The notes under the pieces are model-generated. The model saw only the letters and a list, made by a program, of their open reading frames with translations. It was not told where the DNA came from and did not search any database. 64,000 nt of DNA, from positions 124,001-188,000 of the forward strand of contig NZ_JAKVBC010000001.1 of the NCBI RefSeq assembly GCF_022447245.1. The letters run 5' to 3'. Positions 10,907 to 19,397 of this stretch are shown piece after piece. Numbering within the stretch: the first letter of the stretch is position 1; every line of letters begins with the position of its first letter. The translations under genes were made by a program, and so were the position numbers. This DNA is from Kordia sp. Lineage in GTDB: Bacteria; Bacteroidota; Bacteroidia; Flavobacteriales; Flavobacteriaceae.

Positions 10907-10934
10907 GGGTAATAAATTCCATTTTTTTGGAACT
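10907..10934 (+). promoter_or_regulatory. bipartite motif upstream of peptide A
   Basis: GGGTAATAA, 13 bases, GGAACT, with an internal inverted repeat TTCCA / TGGAA. It is nearly the same as the element before peptide B. GGAAC followed 15 bases later by GTC would also fit a generic ECF promoter, though the second half is not kept before peptide B. It lies 195 bases before the peptide A start. Confidence 0.45.
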
Positions 10935-11026
10935 ATGAAATGGAAGCAGTCACTGTTTTCCTTTCAATTTTTAACCAAAACTCAAAAGATAACATTAAAA
11001 CCGATTATTATCTTTTTACAATATTC

Positions 11027-11074
11027 TTTCGCGAAGAATAGACATAAAAAGTGAGTGTCTCAAAATGTTCACTC
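11027..11074 (+). promoter_or_regulatory. conserved leader hairpin block before peptide A
   Basis: TTTCGCGAAGAATAGACA, then GTGAGTGTCT, then AAATGTTCACT. These strings recur before peptide B at the same distance (27 bases) from the start codon. AGACA can pair with TGTCT, or alternatively AGTGA with TTCACT, so two exclusive hairpins are possible. A role in the 5' untranslated RNA is inference. Confidence 0.45.
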
Positions 11075-11101
11075 GTTACATTACCTTTTAAATTTTATAG
11101 T

Positions 11102-11284
11102 ATGAAAAAAAGAAAGCTAAATTCATTAAAATTAAACAAGAAATCAATTTCAGATTTAACCAAAGAGAAGAATATTGGAGGAATCAACACTGCTAATTGT
11201 GGACCTTCAAATAATGCTTGGTGTACTTATGATGACAGTTGTTTCAGCAAAGGACCTGGCTGTAGCAGATGGCAAATTTGCTAA
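11102..11284 (+). CDS. lanthipeptide-like precursor peptide A (Gly-Gly leader, 5-Cys core)
   Basis: A 60-residue peptide. Residues 1-27 form a leader, MKKRKLNSLKLNKKSIS..., which matches the LNLKKxSI-type leader of class I lanthipeptide and related natural-product precursors of Bacteroidota, ending in IGG (26-27). The core of 33 residues has Cys at 33, 41, 47, 54 and 60 and six Ser/Thr, compatible with thioether rings or with disulfides. The ATG at 11102 is chosen over a longer upstream frame because the leader starts there and matches peptide B residue for residue. No LanB, LanC, protease-transporter or other maturation gene is in the window, so the peptide is an orphan here. A strong terminator follows. 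Confidence 0.75.
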   Translation: MKKRKLNSLKLNKKSISDLTKEKNIGGINTANCGPSNNAWCTYDDSCFSKGPGCSRWQIC

Positions 11285-11305
11285 TGCATTAGCCAAACTA
11301 TACTT

Positions 11306-11332
11306 AAGCGAACTTCGGTTCGCTTTTTTTTT
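11306..11332 (+). terminator. strong Rho-independent terminator after peptide A
   Basis: AAGCGAAC, a TTCG tetraloop, GTTCGCTT and a run of T. A textbook hairpin 22 bases after the stop, which shows that peptide A is transcribed as its own unit or is the end of the upstream operon. Confidence 0.9.
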
Positions 11333-11415
11333 ATGATTTCTTCACTGTTAAACCACTCACAATCTGCACAATACACTTTTTAGGTGTGTTTTTTTAAAGA
11401 AAGTACAAAAATACT

Positions 11416-11442
11416 GGGTAACAAATTCCATTTTTTGGAACT
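11416..11442 (+). promoter_or_regulatory. bipartite motif upstream of peptide B
   Basis: GGGTAACAA, 12 bases, GGAACT, with TTCCA / TGGAA inside. It shares both halves and spacing with the inverted element at 6300-6326. It lies beyond the peptide A terminator, so peptide B very likely has its own promoter. Between this element and 11664 the DNA holds an open frame (11450-11713) that I judge non-coding. Confidence 0.45.
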
Positions 11443-11663
11443 ATAAGTTATGAGAGATAACTGTTTTAAAACTAAAAACACATTTGTTTATACCAAATAC
11501 TTACTTTCAAATAAGTATTCACAAGCTATTTATTCTTATCAAAAAGCAGGCAGTTTTTATCGTTTCTACTTTGGAGCACATACTATAATTCTCTCAAAAT
11601 TTTCAACCAAAAAGATAAAAAGAATGTTCGCGCAAAGCGAATTACTACTATTCAAAAATATTT

Positions 11664-11710
11664 TTTCGCGAAGAATAGACACAACTGTGAGTGTCTTTAA
11701 ATGTTCACTT
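11664..11710 (+). promoter_or_regulatory. conserved leader hairpin block before peptide B
   Basis: Repeat of the block at 11027-11074: TTCGCGAAGAATAGACA, GTGAGTGTCT and AAATGTTCACT. Here the first stem is AGACAC / GTGTCT; in the A copy the sixth pair is a T-G wobble, so the stem is kept while the bases differ. Confidence 0.45.
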
Positions 11711-11736
11711 TAAGAATTAACTATACAATTTAAATT

Positions 11737-11925
11737 ATGAAAAAAAGAGATTTAAAATCATTAAGCCTTAACAAGAAGTCAATTTCAAATTTTGATAACA
11801 GCGAATTAGTTGGAGGAACAGGTATCACAAATATTTATGAGTGCCCATCAGCATTAGTAAAGCCTCATTGCTTTATTAAAGAATCATTCATTACAATATG
11901 TCAGTGCCCATCTAACGTATGCTAA
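11737..11925 (+). CDS. lanthipeptide-like precursor peptide B (Gly-Gly leader, 5-Cys core)
   Basis: A 62-residue paralogue of peptide A. The leader MKKRDLKSLSLNKKSIS... ends in VGG at exactly the same position (26-27). The 35-residue core has Cys at 36, 45, 55, 57 and 62 and six Ser/Thr, but shares almost no residues with core A: the leader is conserved and the core is free to vary, the pattern expected of a modified or exported peptide. The Cys spacing also differs. No maturation enzyme is encoded nearby. The pair may act together, or be two variants served by one remote machinery. Confidence 0.75.
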   Translation: MKKRDLKSLSLNKKSISNFDNSELVGGTGITNIYECPSALVKPHCFIKESFITICQCPSNVC

Positions 11926-11978
11926 TTACCTATTTTAAACAACATACAAACAAGCTTTCAAGCTGTATTGTTCAAAAA

Positions 11979-12006
11979 AAAAGGCTGCCAATTGGCAGCC
12001 TTTTCC
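11979..12006. terminator. bidirectional terminator between peptide B and the TonB receptor
   Basis: AAGGCTGCCAATTGGCAGCC hairpin with A-runs before and T-runs after, so it can end transcripts from both sides: peptide B on the plus strand and the receptor gene on the minus strand. Confidence 0.9.
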
Positions 12007-12027
12007 ATACAATATATTTTAATTTTC

Positions 12028-14874
12028 TTATTGATTGATAACCCAAGAAATAAAGTATTGTGATCCAATAGTACCAACTCCTGGCGCACTTACATATTCG
12101 TATCCTAAAATGTTAGCTGCTCCAAGTTTGAATGTTGATTTCTTGTAACGGTAATTTACTTGCAAATCAACTAATGAACGTGCTGATACTGTTCCATCTG
12201 CAAAACTTGATTCCCAAAGGAAAGAATCATTCCATCTCCAATTAATGTTAAATCCAAAATTATCAAAAAGGTTTCTGTTTCCAAAAGAAGCTTTTACCTT
12301 GTGTTCTGGCGTGTTAAAGTTTGTTTCAAAATCTGGATCGCTTGCTCTATCAAAGTCAAGTTTTGCATACGTATAGTTGATTCCAAAGTCATAATCTCCA
12401 AATACTTTAGTATTCGCTCCAATTGCAACACCATAAGAACTGATATCAGCATTTGAATTAGAATACAATTGGAAAGGTGTAAAGTCACCATTGGCTGCTG
12501 CAATTAATGCGTTTGGTGTTGGCGCTCCACCTACTGGAGTTAAGTCTGTGATATCTGAAAAGTCTACATTACCATAGTTTGGAACAATTACGGTTCTGTT
12601 TGCAATGAAATCTTTGTATGAGTTATAGTATGCACTTACATCTACAGAGATATTATCATACACAATTCCACGATATCCAACTTCAAATGCAGATACTTGC
12701 TCTGGCTTTACAAAATCAATATTAGCTCTTTGTAATAATGCTGGGTTAGGTGCTCCTGCTGCTGAACTTGCTCCAAATTCCTGAAATGATGATAGTGTAA
12801 ATGAGTTGTTATATGCATCACTTCCAGAAAGTGTTACTGTTCTCGGTAAGCCTAGTGCTTCTAATCCTGCTGGGAAGTTATTTGTAATTGGTCTACTCGT
12901 GTAACGATTCAAGTTATCAGGAGCCGAACCTACTAAGATTGCATTTCCAACATCTAAACCAATATATTGATCCTGCGTACTTGGGTTACGGAAACCTGTT
13001 TGGAATGAAGCTCTAAAGTTATGTTTTTTAGCTTCATCTGGAGAATATACCAATGATAATCTTGGGGAAACATTTCCATCAAAGTTTTGTGCTTTATCAT
13101 AACGGATAGAACCTGTAAACTTCATCTTATCTTCCAAAAACTTTTTCTGTACTTGCACATACGCACCGTATTCATCATATCGAATTGGTCCATCAGTATC
13201 TGTAAAGATCGTTCCTTGAGAATCCAATACATATTCACGATATGACCCACCAACTTGAATGTCAGCAACATCAACTAAATGTGAAAAATTATAATTTACA
13301 TCAACATGATATAATTTTGTATTGTCTATAAATCTTGCTCCAGTTAATAAATCTCCATCAGCAGTTACCGCATCTAAAGCATTTCTAAATCCTGTTGAGC
13401 CCGGCACTAAACGACCTGTATCTGCCAAGCCCCTTGCAAAAGCGTGTGCTACTGTTGGATCACCTGGTGTAACTCCAGGAATCGCTCCTGTGATAGCTCC
13501 TAAATATCCTGTTGCATATTCTGTAAACCATTGTTGATCTGATTTCCATCTTCTGTTTACATTGATTGCTGCAAAACGTGTATCGTATGAATCGTTTGCC
13601 TTTTCAGCAGTAACATATCCACGAACAAAGAAGTTATCATTACGAACTTCTAATTTGTGTTGTTGCATGAAGAAGTTTTTGATAGAATATCTATTTGCTC
13701 CTTGGTAGATTGTGTTACCACGACCAATTTTTGAATTCCAAATCACTGTAAAGTCATTTGCCCAAGGCTTGTAATGCATTGCTAAATCTGCTTTTACGCT
13801 TTCTGCATCATAATCCATTAAATCGCGTTCCTCGTAACCAGTTCTTGAAACTGCTGCAGAACCAAAAGTTCCCGCTGGAACCCCTGCTAAAGTATCAAAA
13901 TTTAAAGTAGTTGAAACTTCATCTCCGTAAATATTCAATCCGTCATAGTTTGGATCAGATACTCTATCTCCAGCAATTGCATCACCAGAAGCTGCATCGA
14001 AGTTTGTATAATCAGTAGCAAACCATTCTGTTCCGTTTAAGAAAGAGAAAGAAGCTTTAATTGCAACTTTATCACTAAATGCATGTGCTGCTCTAAATCC
14101 AAAGTCAACAAAATTATTATCTCCTGCATTGTCTGATGAAGTCATTCCTGTTTTTGCATAAAAGCTAATTCCTTGCTCTTTGAAAGGATCTTTACTACGC
14201 ATAAACATGATACCGTTAAACGCATTTGCTCCATATAGTGCTGAGGAAGCTCCAGGTAATAATTCTACCGTCGCTACATCTAATTCAGACATTCCTAATA
14301 AGTTTCCTAAGGCAAAGTTTAAGGCTGGTGAAGAATTATCCATTCCATCTACCAACTGCATAAATCGTGTATTGGCAAAGGTGGCAAAACCTCTTGTGTT
14401 AACAGATTTAAAAGTTAAACTATTCGTATTAATATCAACACCTTTTAAGTTTTCTAAGGCATCATAATAATTTGGAGAAGATGCATTCTTAATAGCTCTA
14501 GCATCCATACGCTCAACCGTTACTGGAGATTCTCGGATTCTTTCTGGTGTTCTCGAGGCAGAAAGAACGATTTCATCTAACTCTGTTCCTTCTTTTAGAA
14601 CAATAGTAACGTCTTCATTGTCTTTGGTAATTTCTACAGTAGCAGAATCAAATCCGATACTACTAGCTGTAATTTTAAAAGGTGGGTCTTGATTTACCGA
14701 TAGTTTGAATTTTCCATCAAAATCAGTACTAGTTCCAGTAGAAGATCCTACTACTACGATGTTTACACCTGGGATTGGCATGTTATTGCCATCAACAACT
14801 TTTCCACTAACATTGGTTTGTGCAAATAGACCTGCACAAACCAACATAGCTAAAATTGATAGATATGCTCTCAT
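12028..14874 (-). CDS. TonB-dependent outer membrane receptor with CarboxypepD_reg-like N-terminus
   Basis: A 948-residue outer membrane protein. Signal peptide 1-19 (ending GLFAQ), then a carboxypeptidase-regulatory-like beta domain (about 20-100: VSGKVVDGNNMPIPGVNIVV, STDFDGKFKLSV), a TonB box region LDEIVLSASRTPERIRES, the plug (about 110-235, with LPGASSALYGANAFNGIM) and a beta-barrel to the end. Such receptors import a ligand using TonB energy. No SusD partner follows, so a siderophore, vitamin or peptide ligand is as likely as a glycan; the substrate cannot be told from the sequence. It lies 80 bases below the glmS end in the same direction. Confidence 0.92.
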   Translation of the reverse strand: MRAYLSILAMLVCAGLFAQTNVSGKVVDGNNMPIPGVNIVVVGSSTGTSTDFDGKFKLSVNQDPPFKITASSIGFDSATVEITKDNEDVTIVLKEGTELDEIVLSASRTPERIRESPVTVERMDARAIKNASSPNYYDALENLKGVDINTNSLTFKSVNTRGFATFANTRFMQLVDGMDNSSPALNFALGNLLGMSELDVATVELLPGASSALYGANAFNGIMFMRSKDPFKEQGISFYAKTGMTSSDNAGDNNFVDFGFRAAHAFSDKVAIKASFSFLNGTEWFATDYTNFDAASGDAIAGDRVSDPNYDGLNIYGDEVSTTLNFDTLAGVPAGTFGSAAVSRTGYEERDLMDYDAESVKADLAMHYKPWANDFTVIWNSKIGRGNTIYQGANRYSIKNFFMQQHKLEVRNDNFFVRGYVTAEKANDSYDTRFAAINVNRRWKSDQQWFTEYATGYLGAITGAIPGVTPGDPTVAHAFARGLADTGRLVPGSTGFRNALDAVTADGDLLTGARFIDNTKLYHVDVNYNFSHLVDVADIQVGGSYREYVLDSQGTIFTDTDGPIRYDEYGAYVQVQKKFLEDKMKFTGSIRYDKAQNFDGNVSPRLSLVYSPDEAKKHNFRASFQTGFRNPSTQDQYIGLDVGNAILVGSAPDNLNRYTSRPITNNFPAGLEALGLPRTVTLSGSDAYNNSFTLSSFQEFGASSAAGAPNPALLQRANIDFVKPEQVSAFEVGYRGIVYDNISVDVSAYYNSYKDFIANRTVIVPNYGNVDFSDITDLTPVGGAPTPNALIAAANGDFTPFQLYSNSNADISSYGVAIGANTKVFGDYDFGINYTYAKLDFDRASDPDFETNFNTPEHKVKASFGNRNLFDNFGFNINWRWNDSFLWESSFADGTVSARSLVDLQVNYRYKKSTFKLGAANILGYEYVSAPGVGTIGSQYFISWVINQ

Positions 14875-14912
14875 AAGTCTTTTTGGTTTAGTTATTACGA
14901 GAACAATATACG

Positions 14913-14938
14913 CTTTTTTAGGATATCCCTAAAAAAAG
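14913..14938. terminator. palindromic hairpin between glmS and the TonB receptor
   Basis: CTTTTTTAGG and CCTAAAAAAAG form a compact inverted repeat. It could end glmS transcription or be a regulatory palindrome of the receptor promoter; the T-run lies inside the stem, so it is not a standard terminator. Confidence 0.45.
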
Positions 14939-14954
14939 TGTTAATATTTTAAAG

Positions 14955-16802
14955 TTATTCTACTGTTACGGATTTTGCCAAGTTTCTTGGTTGATCCACA
15001 TTACAATCGCGCATTACTGCGATATAATACGACAATAATTGTAGCGGGATTGTTGTTAATAAGGGAGTTAGCAACTCTAGTGTTTCAGGAATTTCAATAA
15101 CGTAGTCCGCAATTTTCTTGATCGATTTATCTCCTTGCATGACTACTGCAATAATTTTTCCTTTTCTAGATTTTATCTCTTGAATGTTACTTACTACTTT
15201 TTCGTAGTGTCCTTTACGTGTAGCAATAACCACAACTGGCATTTGTTCATCAATTAATGCGATAGGTCCATGTTTCATTTCTGCTGCTGGATATCCTTCT
15301 GCATGTATATATGAAATCTCTTTTAATTTTAAGGCACCTTCTAACGCTACTGGGAAGTTATAACCTCTTCCTAAGTACAAGAAATTAGTAGCATCTTTAT
15401 AAATATTTGAGATCGTTTTTACGTGATTATCTGATTCTAGTGTTTTTTCAACTTTTGCAGGAATAGCATCCATTTCAGATAAATACTAGTGGAATTCTGA
15501 GGTAGAAATGGTTCCTTTTTTCTGTGCTAATTTTAAAGCTATTAACGTCAATACTGTAATTTGCGTTGTAAATGCTTTTGTAGAAGCTACCCCAATTTCT
15601 GGACCTGCATGTGTGTATGCTCCAGCATCAGTTTCTCTAGAAATTGAAGATCCTACCACATTACAAACACCAAATACAAATGCACCCTTGCTCTTTGCTA
15701 ATTTTATTGCTGCTAAAGTATCTGCCGTTTCTCCTGATTGAGAAATTGCAATTACTACATCATTTTCAGTAATAATAGGATTTCTATATCTGAACTCAGA
15801 AGCATATTCTACTTCAACAGGTATTCTTGTTAAGTTTTCAAATACATATTCAGCAACCAATCCTGCGTGCCATGAAGTTCCACATGCAACAACTAGGATT
15901 CTGTTAGCATTTAGGAATTTTTCAATATTATCGTCAATTCCAGCCATACGAATGATCCCTTCATTTGATAGCATTCTTCCTCTGAATGTATCCAAAATTG
16001 CTCTTGGTTGCTCGTATATTTCTTTCAACATAAAGTGATCGTAACCACCTTTTTCTATTTGCTCTAAGTTTAATTGTAATTCTTGAACGTACGGATCAAC
16101 TAAAGAATCATCTTTAATTTTACGAACTTTTACTTTTTTACCTCTGCGCACAATTGCCATTTCTTCATCTTCAAGGTAAATAGCATTGTTTGTATATTCA
16201 ATAAAAGGAGTGGCATCAGAAGCGATAAAAAATTCTTCTTCACCAATACCAATTACTAACGGACTTCCCAATCGTGCTACTACAATTTCGTCTGGTTTAT
16301 TTTTATCAAATACGGCAATCGCATAGGCTCCTACAACTTGGTTTAAAGCAATTTGTACAGCTTTCCCAAGTTTTACATCTTCATTTTTCTTTACATCCTC
16401 AATAAGATTTACCAATACTTCAGTATCTGTATCCGATTGAAATGTATACCCTCTATTAATCAATTCTTGCTTTAACGGCTCATAGTTTTCGATGATCCCA
16501 TTATGAATAATTACCAATTCGCCTGAATTTGAATAATGAGGATGCGAGTTTACGTCATTTGGTTCTCCATGAGTAGCCCAACGTGTATGTCCTATAGCTA
16601 AAGATCCATCGACTGAGATTTCATCTTTCACACGACTTTCTAAATCAGCAACCTTTCCTTTTGTTTTAGATAGTTTGATGTTTTTACCATCATATATGGC
16701 AACTCCTGCACTATCATATCCTCTATACTCTAGCCTTTTTAAACCTTTTAGCACCACAGGATATGCTTCTCTGTGACCTATATAACCTACGATTCCGCAC
16801 AT
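14955..16802 (-). pseudogene. glmS: glutamine-fructose-6-phosphate aminotransferase, interrupted by in-frame TAG
   Basis: GlmS makes glucosamine-6-phosphate, the first step to peptidoglycan and LPS amino sugars. The frame starts MCGIVGYIGH with Cys2 as the glutaminase nucleophile, shows GHTRWATHGEP, and two SIS domains (LVVACGTSWHAG near 300; [20 protein letters not shown] near 470) and ends [10 protein letters not shown]. Codon 439 of 615 is TAG (15486-15488), between SEFH and [13 protein letters not shown]; the frame is the same on both sides and nothing else is damaged. The stop falls in the linker between the two SIS domains. A CAG-to-TAG change would explain it. Loss of this enzyme is normally lethal without amino sugars, so options are sequencing error, read-through, reinitiation at the ATG five codons on (15471-15473) giving a two-part enzyme, or a second glmS elsewhere. 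Confidence 0.9.
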
Positions 16803-16823
16803 AATTTTCTTAGTTATTGATGT

Positions 16824-18464
16824 TTAATTGGTTTCTGAAATTGTGTAAAATATTTCTAACTTTAACCTTTTGTCTTCGGGAGAAGCCGTTGTACTTCCAT
16901 GCAAAACAGTACCAAATGGATTAGTAATTGAAGCAGCAGGCACAAAATCATCATCTGTAGTCCCAGTTTCAATTTCTCCATTATTAATAATACGAATATC
17001 AGAAGTAACTACTAATCCAAGTTTTACATTATCTGCATCATTACGTATCACATTATTCAAATGTTCTGTTAACCTGATTTTATAACGCAATGGTTTATCA
17101 TCATCATCTAACTCCAAAATTCCACCGTGTACCGCTTTTGACAAGGAAGGTGCCGTTGGATTTGTAGTTTGATCAACTGTATAATCTGCCAAAGGAATAT
17201 TATCTTTCATGTTGTACAAATAGATACGTTGTGGATCTTCAGCACCATCAACCTGAATATTAGTATTTACATAAAACACTAAATTTGCATCATTGATAAT
17301 CCATCCATTTTCTCTTATTTCTTCTAATTGATCTGCTACTCCGTTATTATCCGTATCAGGACCAAAAAGCTCAATAACGGTCATGGAACCTTCTCCTCCT
17401 TTTAGAAACAAGTTATTTTCATTTGCTTCTACATTTTGTGTAAATGTAGGTGTATTAAGTGTATTCACAACATTTGCTGTTGATAAGCTGAGCGTAAATG
17501 AAGCTTTTTCTGACTCAACAGTATCATCAGAAGGATCAGTATTTCCTTGTGTATTTACTTTCTGATAAATGTAGTTAATCTCAATATTTGCATTTTCAAT
17601 ATCTAACAACATTAACGCTTCTGCATTAGCTGCTGTTATGTGCAACCCTTTGAATAAATCTCCTGCACGGAAGACATTATTGTTTGAAAGATCAATACTT
17701 CCTTCGTTATCTATAATTCGCTCTTGAAAAAAGTCTTTATCTAATTCCACACGGATTCTTGGAGATAATGTTTGTGCAATGACAGGATTTCCGTTTTCGT
17801 CAAACACAATTCCCCCATCGATATCTGTTTCTGGTATCTCTACCTGTTCTTGATCGATCATAAAGTCAGGATTCTGATAGAGTGTTTCACCAACTTGCAT
17901 CGAAAAATCTTCATTAGAAAAGAAAACTTGTGGATCTCCTTCTTCGTCAAAAGCTCTTAAAAAGTATGTAAGTTCTTGTACATTAAGATTGAAAGTCTGC
18001 TCAATATTTCCATATAAAGAATCTACTTCTACTTCCGTTTCTCCTTCATCATTAACACTACTCGAGCTGAAATATGGAATATTTAACCATACTTCTGTAA
18101 CCGTTTCCATTTCTTCCGTATCTGTCAAGTCCGCATCTTCTTCTTCTTGACTTTTATCTCCAAATTCAGGGTTTTCTGTTCCTGAAACTAAACTTGCTTG
18201 TATCGTAAGACTTGAATATGTAGTTCCGTACACTGGATCTACATTTTTTCCAAGTTGATACACTGGTAATCCGTTTGCTTGTACTGGTCCCAAACGTTTG
18301 TTATACGCTCGTACTTGAGAGTCTACAAACAAAGCTGTAGTGAAGTTATTATTCTCAATAATTTCATCTCCAACTGTACTAAACTCATCATCACAAGCAA
18401 CAAAGCCTAGTACCATCAAAAGCACTACTAAGCCACATGTTAGTGTCTTCTTAAATTTGTTCAT
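16824..18464 (-). CDS. DUF4270 lipoprotein
   Basis: A 546-residue predicted lipoprotein with an N-terminal hydrophobic segment and lipobox (LGFVACDDEF, Cys at about 24). The remainder is rich in beta strands and acidic residues and matches the layout of DUF4270, a Bacteroidota family of surface or outer membrane lipoproteins of unknown function. It is encoded 21 bases upstream of glmS and 18 bases downstream of the glycogen-synthase-like gene, a gene order I associate with Flavobacteriaceae. The link to GlmS suggests cell-envelope work but nothing in the sequence proves it. Confidence 0.8.
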   Translation of the reverse strand: MNKFKKTLTCGLVVLLMVLGFVACDDEFSTVGDEIIENNNFTTALFVDSQVRAYNKRLGPVQANGLPVYQLGKNVDPVYGTTYSSLTIQASLVSGTENPEFGDKSQEEEDADLTDTEEMETVTEVWLNIPYFSSSSVNDEGETEVEVDSLYGNIEQTFNLNVQELTYFLRAFDEEGDPQVFFSNEDFSMQVGETLYQNPDFMIDQEQVEIPETDIDGGIVFDENGNPVIAQTLSPRIRVELDKDFFQERIIDNEGSIDLSNNNVFRAGDLFKGLHITAANAEALMLLDIENANIEINYIYQKVNTQGNTDPSDDTVESEKASFTLSLSTANVVNTLNTPTFTQNVEANENNLFLKGGEGSMTVIELFGPDTDNNGVADQLEEIRENGWIINDANLVFYVNTNIQVDGAEDPQRIYLYNMKDNIPLADYTVDQTTNPTAPSLSKAVHGGILELDDDDKPLRYKIRLTEHLNNVIRNDADNVKLGLVVTSDIRIINNGEIETGTTDDDFVPAASITNPFGTVLHGSTTASPEDKRLKLEIFYTISETN

Positions 18465-18482
18465 AAGTGTAATCTGTTAACC

Positions 18483-19292
18483 TTAATTTAAAACTTTTGT
18501 ATTGTAAAAATCTGTGTATGCATCGGCAAACTCTTCACTGTTTTTGTATTCAAGAACTGGTTTTTCAAGACCGGTGAGATATTCTTGAACATCAGTAGGA
18601 ATTTCCTCAGATGCAATTACTACGGCATCCGAATGATCCACAGCAACTTTTAGAAGGTTAGAGTAGTTTGGCTCAGCAAGTATTTCTACATTACCATCGC
18701 CAATATTGTCAAACTTGATTTTGTTTAGCATTTCTTTATCTAAAGTTCCATCAAATTCTTGTTTGTATACAGAAGTAACAATTTTACTATCTGTAAACAA
18801 TGGTTCGTCTTTGTAATATTTACGTAAGTATAAAGGCAATAATGAAGCCATCCATCCGTGAACATGAATGATATCTGGAGCCCAATTTAATTTCTTTACT
18901 GTTTCAATTACGCCTTTCGCAAAGAAAATAGCGCGCTCGTCATTGTCTGGAAACAAGTTCCCTTCTTCATCTGTAAATGTAGCTTTACGTTTAAAGTACT
19001 CTTCATTATCAATAAAGTACACTTGTATTCTTTCTTTTGGGATAGAAGCTACTTTAATAATTAACGGCATATCCATATCATTAATTACCAAGTTCATTCC
19101 TGATAAACGAATTACTTCGTGTAATTGATGTCTTCTTTCATTGATATTTCCAAAACGTGGCATAAATATCCTTATTTGTCCACCTTTGCTATTTACCATT
19201 TTTGGAGCTTCAAAAGACATTGATGAAATTTCAGTTTCTGGCAAATATGGTACTACTTCAGATGAAACGTACAAGACTCTTTTATTATTCAT
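18483..19292 (-). CDS. glycogen/starch synthase-like protein, N-terminal (GT5) half only
   Basis: A 269-residue protein with KRVLYVSSEVVPYLPETEIS, IRIFMPRFGNINERRHQLHE (motif in the Glyco_transf_5 fold), DNDERAIFFAKGVIE and APDIIHVHGWMASLLPLYL, as in the N-terminal domain of glycogen synthases. Full GlgA proteins are about 480 residues; the whole C-terminal GT1 domain is missing, and so is the N-terminal KTGGL ADP-glucose loop. Both suggest it does not make glycogen. Short proteins of this kind next to panC are, as I recall, common in Flavobacteriaceae, so the truncation is not recent. It begins the minus-strand unit with the DUF4270 gene and glmS. Confidence 0.75.
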   Translation of the reverse strand: MNNKRVLYVSSEVVPYLPETEISSMSFEAPKMVNSKGGQIRIFMPRFGNINERRHQLHEVIRLSGMNLVINDMDMPLIIKVASIPKERIQVYFIDNEEYFKRKATFTDEEGNLFPDNDERAIFFAKGVIETVKKLNWAPDIIHVHGWMASLLPLYLRKYYKDEPLFTDSKIVTSVYKQEFDGTLDKEMLNKIKFDNIGDGNVEILAEPNYSNLLKVAVDHSDAVVIASEEIPTDVQEYLTGLEKPVLEYKNSEEFADAYTDFYNTKVLN

Positions 19293-19330
19293 AAAAATAC
19301 TTTTCCTTTAATAATTCAGCGTAAAACATG

Positions 19331-19376
19331 CAAAATTACAAAAATTATGCAGATTAACAGTAATATATTAAGTTTG
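19331..19376. promoter_or_regulatory. divergent promoter region, glycogen-synthase-like gene / panC
   Basis: TAATTTTG on the minus strand (19331-19338) and TAAGTTTG on the plus strand (19369-19376) both fit the -7 box TAnnTTTG, each about 40 and 22 bases before the respective start codons. Confidence 0.45.
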
Positions 19377-19397
19377 CACGCTGTTAATTTTTTCCAA

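Noticed and set aside
11450-11713. 87-codon open frame between the two peptide genes
   Set aside because: It lies on the duplicated upstream region of peptide B, covers the conserved leader hairpins, has low-complexity composition and no counterpart before peptide A.
14180-14467. Plus-strand frame inside the TonB receptor gene
   Set aside because: Antisense shadow of a strongly supported gene; composition follows the codons of the other strand.
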